Source: Ettlia oleoabundans (lineage: Eukaryota > Chlorophyta > Chlorophyceae > Chlamydomonadales). Taken from it: 11,881 bases of DNA. The stretch is from contig JAAMXP010002584.1 in assembly GCA_019693395.1 (NCBI GenBank), positions 1-11,881 on the forward strand, written 5' to 3'. The notes under the pieces are model-generated. The model was given only the letters and a program-made list of their open reading frames with translations, did not search any database and was not told the origin of the DNA. Each line of letters opens with the position of its first letter. The first letter of the stretch is position 1. Shown in pieces: positions 1-7,400 of this stretch. The position numbers were made by a program, and so were the translations under genes.

Positions 1-2
1 GT

Positions 3-20
3 GGGTGGGGGGTGGGGGGG
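3..20 (+). other. G-rich tract, possible G-quadruplex
   Basis: Positions 3-20 are guanines broken only by single thymines, with runs of 3, 6 and 7 G. The longer runs could be subdivided to give four G-triplets, so a G-quadruplex is possible on the plus strand. This lies in a probable intron; no function is claimed. Confidence 0.35.
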
Positions 21-167
21 CACAATGCCGGTGTGGGAGGGCCTCTCAACAAGTCTTCCTCTTTGACCGGCTGGCCCCTGCTCCCCGATTGTTAAGGATG
101 TCTCAAACCACCTGCTTGACAGTGCGTGTGCCTTACATGTGCCCACCATGCGCCTATCAGTGTGCCG

Positions 168-227
168 ACAAGCGTGCCTACAAGCGTGCCTACAAGCGTG
201 CCTACAAGCTTGCCTGCAAGTGTGCCC
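168..227 (+). repeat. 12-bp minisatellite, five copies
   Basis: The unit ACAAGCGTGCCT occurs three times exactly (168-179, 180-191, 192-203), once with one change (204-215) and once in a more diverged form (216-227). The unit length is a multiple of three, so the array is open in frame and creates a spurious run of Ala-Tyr-Lys-Arg or Cys-Leu-Gln-Ala. It ends about 11 bp before the inferred acceptor at 238/239. Confidence 0.9.
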
Positions 228-238
228 CCTCCAAGCAG

Positions 239-420
239 GCGTTCGCATCATGGAGGTGAGGGAGGCCTACGCCACAGGCACCTTCAACTGGGCTGAGTGC
301 CAGCAGTTGGCGGCGGATGAAGTGCGGGACAGCAACGTGCGGCTGCTGCGCCGCCATGCCGCCCGCGCGTTCGGAGGGTCGCTGGGGGAGGCGGGGCCGC
401 CGCCAGAAGGGCAGGCATGA
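239..420 (+). CDS. 3'-terminal exon of an unidentified protein (5' end outside window)
   Basis: The exon opens after the AG at 237-238 and runs in frame to TGA at 418-420, giving about 59 C-terminal residues. From residue 2 of the exon it reads V-R-I-M-E-V-R-E-A-Y, then TFNWAECQQLAADEVRDSN, an Arg-rich helix-like stretch (VRLLRRHAARAF), and a flexible Gly/Pro tail. The balanced composition and the steep GC rise relative to the flanks suggest real coding. I do not recognise the family. A chlorophyte-type TGTAA lies 275 bp past the stop, which fits a 3' end here. An alternative is that translation starts at the ATG at 250, but a 56-residue gene is less likely than the tail of a longer one. Confidence 0.5.
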
Positions 421-694
421 GGGTAGAAGAGAGCAGCGCTGGCATAGTGCGGACCTGTGACGTGGTGCTGGCTGTTGACTTGGCCCCGGGGCAGCTGAGC
501 CTCTTTGTGTCATATAGATTGATCGCTGTCGTATAGCATGGAGGTGCGGCGGGCCCTGAGGGCCCTTGCCAGCAGAAAGTATATGAAACGATTCACATCT
601 ACCACGTAGACCTTTCTGTGGTCTGGCCCTGTGCATTTCTTTGGACCCATGCTGCCTGCTTGTTGATTTAACTTCAGTACGTTGAGTATAAGGG

Positions 695-699
695 TGTAA
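695..699 (+). terminator. TGTAA polyadenylation signal of the leftmost gene
   Basis: TGTAA is the dominant poly(A) signal in green algae. This copy lies 275 bp downstream of the TGA at 418-420 on the same strand, giving a 3' UTR of roughly 290 nt. A chance match to five bases is possible, so the support comes from position and strand. Confidence 0.5.
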
Positions 700-1514
700 C
701 AGACTGCCAGACGTTAGCTGCAGAAATGCTGGCATAAAGGCAAGCACAAGCAGAAGTACAGGAGACCCTGCCTCTTTCTTACTTGAAACGCTTGCCACGC
801 TTTGCTTCTGGGGCGTTTACAGGTGCGGCGTGGCAGATAAAGTGCCACCCAGGTTACGAAGGTGCTTGATTAAGGAAGAGCATAAATAATTGGCAGGAAG
901 CTGGAAAGCGGACAGGGGCGTGAGGGTCGGCATGGCACTGGGCAAAGCAGTGACACAGCACACATGGGCGCCTGTCTGCAGGACCAGAGATGAACTGCAG
1001 TGCAGCATAAAACTGAATGAAACAGTGCATGGTACAGCGTGGTATATAGGCTGAAACAAGTGCAGCGCTTGCCAACAGCCGCCCTCATGACAAGCGGTGG
1101 TAAAGCAGGCAAGCTGCTGGAGATAAAAGGCGAGAAGCGGTTTGCAGGATGTGGAGTTCATGCATGTCTAAGTTAATGTTGTCAATCAACCCGTGGACAG
1201 GGTTGGTGACGAGACAGTCTTTATGCCAGCATGTGCAACCTTAATATCCCTGAACTCAGTTGCGGAAGGCGCGCGGCGCCACTGTGCCAGGGCTCACTGC
1301 CCACGTGCCGCACGAAGGCGGGCGTGCAAGGGATTCAGGCCAAGTGGCGAAGAAGCTCACGGTAGGATGAAATGTTGTGGAAAGCTATCCATTCTTGCGG
1401 ATTATGGAAAGCGCTGCATGCACAATGGCAAACAGGCAATGCCAAGCCGGCGTCATGTGTCGCAAAAGCAGGAGCACAAATGAAGCGGAAGCAAACAAAC
1501 AAGCCCGCACGCTG

Positions 1515-1519
1515 TTACA
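1515..1519 (-). terminator. TGTAA polyadenylation signal of the lipase gene
   Basis: Read on the minus strand, TGTAA occurs about 340 nt downstream of the lipase TGA at 1861-1859. It is the first such word I found after that stop. Together with the plus-strand copy at 695 it indicates tail-to-tail genes. Confidence 0.5.
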
Positions 1520-1858
1520 CTGACTGCCAGTCTTGTTTTATTGTTGGCACACCTCTTGCTTCCCAACCTGCAACCCCACCCTGCATGTAGCGACTCGTGG
1601 TATGCAGCTGGCCCCAACCAAAGGCGCCAACGCATTCATGTGTCTGACCCGCAAGGGAACCACACAAGCAATCGACATACCCAGGTTGAACTGCATGACC
1701 GTGTACACTGTCGAGGGCGCTGCATATGGTGCCACTGTGCCCATCACCGAGGGGAAGCAGCGCCCCAGATAAAAGCGATTAATACTCCCCAGCCTACACG
1801 GCGCACGGATATCAACATGAGTCATGTTTGCAGACCATCAACAAGTGGCTATCAACAA

Positions 1859-3732
1859 TCAGTGACACTGGAGAAAAGCCTGCATGTACGCCAGTGCCAA
1901 CAGCACTTGCCAAATGCAGCTTACCGGCAGGAAGGAATCTGACAACCCCATCACGCATTTGATCAAGGTTGTAGCAGGGGCACGGATCGAATAGGTAAGG
2001 ACGGCCATAAGAAGTGCCCAACAAGGCCTTGACATTGCCAAATATGCGCAAGCACCGGCGCAAGCCAAAGCAGCAAACATCAGTGCGAAACTCGTCTTGG
2101 CAGGCTGCATGCAGGCCCCAAAGCTCCGTGGCACGATGTCCACACTGTTGACTGCAGTGTTGGCACATGAAGCAGGTCATCTACATAAATGTGCACTCAT
2201 TGTAGGTGTGTCATCACGACACCCATGTGACAAAAAGATTGATTGTTTATATAGGCGCCCCTGCCCCCGCCTTCCCACTGGTAACCTTCCCTGCCCCAAT
2301 CACGCCACCCTTCCGTCACCCCCAAATGGCTGCTCAACTCACTTATGTTCACAAGTCGTACTCGTTCACCCCAGGGCTCCATAAGAGCTGCTACCGCCCC
2401 GTAAACCATCTGTGTCTGCCTCTCCTCAGCAGCGAACACAAAGGGCGCCCCAAATGTGTAGACACATGCTCCTGCAGAAGCACCAGCACCTGGGCGGGGC
2501 AACTTGAAGGTTTTAGACGCACACACCTGCGTTTGATTAAGCATGCACTCAATCTATACAAAGCATCTGACCGCTTATCAAGCTAGTTTGTGCCACATGC
2601 ATTTGTGCAACTTGCTGCAGGCCCTCACCTCCTTCCAAGAGGAAATGCAGGTTGGGATCTGACAGGATCAAAAACAGCAATCCCGTCGCATATGCACCAC
2701 CCAAGCTGTGTCCTGTTATCACCAGCCGCTTTGTCGAGCTGCCGTGATGCTGCAAGTGGCCCCTGATTGACGGGAGACGGGCCCTCAAGGTCTTCAACAC
2801 GCCACTGTGCATCATGATGTGCTGGTGATCGCCCAGATTATGGGGTGCAAAATTTAGATTCACCAGCCAGTCGTTGACCTCTCGTGTGCCTCGAAAACTG
2901 ATCGCAATGTCCTGGCTGCCTACGCTCCAGAGGTCAAAACACAGTGGGGAGGCCTCGCTGCTTCCCTCATAGATCAAATGCTCGCATACCGCCCCTGCAT
3001 CTTCCTCTGCCACTGCCACGTCATCGTCGTCGCCGCGGTAGACCTTCTCTGCCAACAAACTGCGGGTATTTGAGCATGGTTGAGTTCCTTGAACCAGTTG
3101 CTGTGGATACATCGTGGAAGGTGCAATTGCCTGCGGGCGGGGTGACGCGCCATGCGCTGCTGCAAGGGGAGGATGGCCGCATGCAGCTGCAGGTAGCCCG
3201 TCTGGCGGTAGGGCGACATGTCGTTGGCGGATACGGGAGTGAAGGCGCACGGGACGGTAGCGACCAACCAAGTTTCCGTCAAAAGGCGGGTGTGATCAAG
3301 AGACGTGGAACTCTCATAGAACGCACCTATAAACTCTGGCGTCCTGCAGTAGAGCGGGATCTATTACCCCATTGCCCGCCATGCCCACGAAAGTGGTTGA
3401 GTCTTGCTGCCTGCCGGTTCAAAAATGCCAGCTGCAACGATACTGGTGCCTAGCGCCCTACACACAACAGGCCTTCAAACCGCTGGGGTCGCAAGGGGGC
3501 TGTTTTAAATTGGAAGTAGCTTTGGGACAGCACGTGCATCACTGCTGGCACCATGTCAGCTGCGCCAATGTCACACACAGCTCATCCATATTTGGAGATG
3601 GTAGCCAGGTGGGTGAGGATACACGCGAACCGTGCTTGCAGACAGCATCGAGGGGGCAGCGGGCGCACGCCTAGCGATAGCGGCGGCAGCTGCTGCGCTG
3701 ACATGCTGCCCTGCCATGAAGCTGGTGGCCAT
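1859..3732 (-). CDS. Class 3 (fungal-type) lipase, putatively plastid-targeted
   Basis: Predicted serine hydrolase acting on acyl-glycerols. A phase-consistent model has exons 3732-3669, 3559-3466, 3343-3235, 3100-2629, 2489-2343 and 2151-1859 (about 392 residues). The lipase_3 core is clear: SQDIAISFRGTREVNDWLV (about 152-170), the nucleophile elbow GHSLGGAYATG (219-229, Ser 221), VYTFGAPFVFA (256-266) and INSVDIVPRSFG with the catalytic Asp near 300. The inferred N-terminus (MATSFMAGQHV, then Ala-rich with Arg) resembles a plastid transit peptide. Introns 2628-2490 and 2342-2152 are well supported because the frame and family motifs join cleanly, the second through a GTGAGT donor. The junctions 3668/3560, 3465/3344 and 3234/3101 rest on phase only. 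A hydrophobic stretch follows DIVPR. The catalytic His is not obvious, and an alternative donor GTAAGC at 1924 may lead to another C-terminus. The family is certain; the substrate is unknown. Confidence 0.82.
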
Positions 3733-4442
3733 CGGGGGCACCACCCCAGCATATCAGGCCTGGGAAGCCAACAGAATGCGTGTCTGGCACGTCGGACAAA
3801 GTGTGCGCAGTTCTAGGCGCTGACTTTTGTTCCGTCGCTGATTGTGTTGCACAAATTGGAGGGACTGCGTCGGTCGCAGGTGACGGCTAGTTGCAGGACA
3901 AAGCTTGGTTGGTGTACGAACGTGTGGATTGAGTGGCAACTGTCACAAGGAAATGCGACTGAGAGGCTGGGGGACTAAGAAGGAGATACCTGCAAAGGGT
4001 ACCAACAGGTCGAAATTGACGGTGGCAGGGAGGAAAGGGAAGCTGGACAGGCTGAGCAGGTGACAAAGAATGCAGACAAGATCTAAGCACATGTTGAGTT
4101 TTGTAGGGTAAGGGGAAGGAAATTGGGGTGACACACAGGCAGTCAATGCAGGGCGAGCTCCGGTGGGGAAAGCAGTACAAAAGAAATCTTTTCTAGGGCT
4201 GTCGAGAAAGCCCTAGAAAAGCATCATTCCTTCAGACAGTCAAGCACAAAATCCCTCACATTTGGGTGGCTGCGCATGGGCGCTGCAATGCTAGTATACA
4301 AAGCAGGGGTGGTGTGGGAAATTTCGCGGGCAACCTGGATCAAGACACCGACCAAGCGCAGGATGCGAGCAGGTCAAGCCGGGGCGTGCTGCTGTGATGC
4401 GTTGTGGCGACGGCCAAGAGTACATATCCCTGTCCACATCCT
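3733..4442. other. Spacer between the ACL4-like 3' end and the lipase 5' end
   Basis: Both flanking genes are on the minus strand, so this 710-bp stretch should contain the 3' UTR of the ACL4-like gene (4442 downward) and the promoter and 5' UTR of the lipase. I found no TGTAA on the minus strand here, so the ACL4-like poly(A) site is not placed. The only clear structure is the inverted repeat at 4188-4221. A 97-residue minus-strand open frame at 4180-3887 is pyrimidine-biased and lacks motifs; I do not call it a gene. Confidence 0.5.
4188..4221. repeat. Perfect 13-bp inverted repeat with 8-nt loop
   Basis: The arm CTTTTCTAGGGCT (4188-4200) is exactly complementary to AGCCCTAGAAAAG (4209-4221), separated by GTCGAGAA. 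Either strand could fold into a stable 13-bp hairpin. It lies 222 nt past the stop of the minus-strand ACL4-like gene and about 450 bp upstream of the inferred lipase start. It could be a 3' UTR stem-loop, a binding site or the relic of a small inverted-repeat element. I see no target-site duplication that would favour the last. Confidence 0.9.
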
Positions 4443-7400
4443 TTATTTGCCCTCCCCAGCTGTGGGGTTGCCACCCTTTTCGCCCCCCTGCGCCGCCTTC
4501 CTGGCCTTGGCCTCGCTTTCCAGCAATGCCTGCAGCTCCGCCTGCATCGCCTCAAAGCCGCCCAGCGTCTCGTCATCGGACGGCAGGCGCAGCCGCTTGC
4601 ACAGAGACAGGCCCTCCTCAACTGCAACCAGGGATGTGGGGGACAAGCCAGAAGCACTGACGGGGTCCATCACGAGAGGCTGAGTGTTACTAAGGTTGGG
4701 GCGCAATTCACAAGTCACAGGCAGCACCCGGCTCCACAGTAAAACTGCAACAGATGGCAGTACCGCAGACGGTACAGTGGCTTAAGCCGACAGCAGTGGG
4801 GGTCGCTGGTAGCTGCCACGGTGCACGAGCCAGGTCAACAGCTAGTGCTGCAGCCCTCCATTCCCTACCTTTTTCCCACCAACAGCCCAAGGCCCACCCC
4901 CCCTCTCTCTGGCCCTGACCACAGCATGACCACAGCACAGACAAGTACGCCGCCTCACACACCTGCCGCCATCGCCCCCTGCAGGTCCCCGCCCCCCTGG
5001 TGGCACATTGCCAGCAGCAGCCAGACGTTGGGGTCCGAGTCGTTCTCCTCCAGCAGCTGCTCCAGCACCTGAGGGGAGGAAAGGAGAAGAAAGAGAGAGG
5101 GGGGTGGGACGAAGCGGTGACAGGGAGGCAGAGGAACTGCGTCAAAAGGGGGATAGAAGTGGCGACAACTACGGGGAGCGCACAGTCACTCTCCTCTCGT
5201 ATCGGCACCGAGACACACGGGGAGAAAAGCGGAAGAACAGAAAATGATATGGGGAGTAAGGTTGGCAGGAACAGCGAGGTGTGGTGTCGGCAGTGGAGGT
5301 GAGTGGAAGTGCTGTGGGCAATCCGCAACAGGCACACGGTGTGGTGGCTGGAGCTTGGGATGGGCATGGAAGAGTGGGAAAGCGCTGATGCAAAGATACT
5401 CGACAAAATCACATATCGTACAGTACAGTACAATATGCAGATGGGTGTGTAGGGGGGCTCAGTTGAAGAAATTCAACCATGTTTTGTACATTCTCTTCAG
5501 AGGGACACCGCTGGGGAGCCGCTCGGAAGCGCGGGTACATTCTTTCTTCCTTGCCCGGCACCAACAGCTAAAGCTAGCTGGCTGCCTGCCTGTGTGGTGT
5601 GCATCATGAATGCGCGGCCATGCACATGCACATGCGGTGTGTGGTTCATTCGATTGCAGGATGCAGTGGATGCAGCAAGGGGATAGTGTGGCCCAGCGGC
5701 AGCGCCGCCCCCTCACCGCCCATACATGTGAATGCATCCCCACCACCCCCGAGATCACAGCCCGAGATCGAGCCCACCCATCCAGATACCAGGCAACCGC
5801 AAATACCCACCCCACCCACCAAAACACACACCGCCACACACAGAAGGACNCCCCCCCCACCCACCCACATCACTATGACGAACCCACCTGGCTGGCTGTC
5901 TCCACCGACTCATCCAGCTCCAGCAGCAGCTTGGCAGCCTCAAAGCGGAACTCATACGACGGCAGGCCCTCAGCCGGGTCGTCGTCCTCAAAAAGCATGT
6001 CGTCGTCGTCAAACTCGGCGGACCCCAGCTCGTCAGCGGCATCGTCACCGTCAGATGCTGCTTCTCCTCCTTCTGCCTTGCCTTGTGCATCCATGTCTAC
6101 GTCGGGGCCGCCATCGCCACCGCCGCCGCTGCCGCCTTGCTGCTGCCGCTCCCCATTGTGCTGTTTGGAGGCGTCGCCGCTGCTGGGTTGCTGCAAGGCA
6201 AAAAGGGCAGTGGAAGGCTGTGAGGTGTGTGCTGTGATGTGGTTGGGAGCAACAGCAAGCCAGCCGCAACGCAAATGCAAGCAGGGGTAGCGCAACACTG
6301 AGCAGACAGCATTACCACAGCAGCCCCTAGAACCACAGCAGGCCCTTACTTCCAACCAAAACGCCACGCCATGCCGCGCTGCGCACCTCAACTTGCCCCG
6401 CTGCTGCCGCTCCTTGCCCCGCCAACTCGGCTCCCCCCTCCTTATCCTCCTCCTCCTCCTCCAACCCTTCCTCTTCTTCATCAGACATCGGCGGCGGCGG
6501 TTTGAACCACATCGCCAGCGACTGGCGCAGCAGGCTCAGCGCTTCCTCCTCCTTGCCCTGCTGCTGCCGCAAGCTAGCAAGCGCCTGTAGCGGCTCGGGA
6601 CTCCTGGGTGCTACGGTGCGGGCCTCCCCCAGATGCTGCTCACACTCGGCCGCCACAGCTGCCAGGCCTGCAGGCAAGCAGGGCGGAGGGTGGTGACTCG
6701 AGTTGGGGCTTGTGCAGGGAATGGGGGGTAAACTTAGGACTTTGCCCAGCTCAAGTGCGCGACAGAGATGTATATGTTTGTTCACACTTACAGCCCCGTG
6801 CGTCTGCCGGCCACATAGAAGCTTGCGGCATGCAAGAGGCGCCCCACTCCACCCCCACCCACCCCTCCCTAACAGCCACCACCACCAGCGTCAACCACAG
6901 CCACCACCACCATCAACACATGTACACACCTGCGTCCCCCTTCTCCCCAGCCTGGTTCATTATCACCTCCACCAGCGAGCACAGCGCAGAGGCCAGCATG
7001 GTGTCAAGGTGCTGCTTGGCCGCCTCCACCTCAGCTACCTGCTGGCTTTCTTCCTCCGGTACCGCTGGTAACGTCTCGGCAGCCTGTATTACCAAGCGCA
7101 GCAGGATGGAGATGATGACACCCCGCATCAGGATGAAGTTGATTGTGGGTGGAGCAGGGTGGGGTGGAAGTGGCATGCGTGCGTGCGCGCGTGTTCTTAT
7201 TTGCGCGGGGGAGGGTGAGAGGTGGGTTGGAGGATAAGGCGTGAGCCGCGGAGGGAAGAGACTGGCGGAAAGCTATGCAGGCAGCACAAGGGTGCTTGTG
7301 GGGATGATGGCGGGGCACATGTTGCGCGGTGGGAGGGAGGGGAGTGTGTTGCAGGAGGGAGGATGAGTGACGTTTGAGGTTGGAGGGAAGGGAGTTTGAT

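Larger units (their letters stand above)
1..238 (+). other. Probable intron (3' part) of the leftmost gene
   Basis: This stretch begins G-rich and has no convincing coding frame. It ends in CCCCCTCCAAGCAG, a pyrimidine-containing tract plus AG that would serve as the 3' splice site for the exon starting at 239. It contains a 12-bp tandem repeat (separate entry). That it is an intron is inferred from the acceptor and from the protein-like frame that opens right after it; the upstream exon lies outside the window. Confidence 0.45.
421..1858. other. Convergent 3' spacer between the leftmost gene and the lipase gene
   Basis: This holds the inferred 3' UTR of the plus-strand gene (421 to about 715), the inferred 3' UTR of the minus-strand lipase (1858 to about 1505), and about 800 bp between them. 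The open frames here, up to 133 residues, have low-complexity, Cys/His-rich composition and no recognisable motif. I see no RNA gene and no repeat of note. If the lipase is spliced at its internal GTAAGC (minus 1924), part of 1538-1690 could instead be a C-terminal exon. Confidence 0.5.

Noticed and set aside
202..798. 198-residue minus-strand open frame
   Set aside because: It is antisense to the terminal exon and to its 3' UTR, with Arg/Pro/Ser/Gln-rich shadow composition and no motif.
817..1161. 114-residue minus-strand open frame (and alternatives in the same place)
   Set aside because: Cys/Leu/His-rich with no domain, not supported by splice or poly(A) signals. Left as spacer.
4708..5433. 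241-residue minus-strand open frame
   Set aside because: It crosses exon 8 of the ACL4-like gene in the wrong frame; composition is Ser/Pro/Cys/Arg-rich intron translation. The correct frame there gives NVWLLLAMC and matches the flanking phases.
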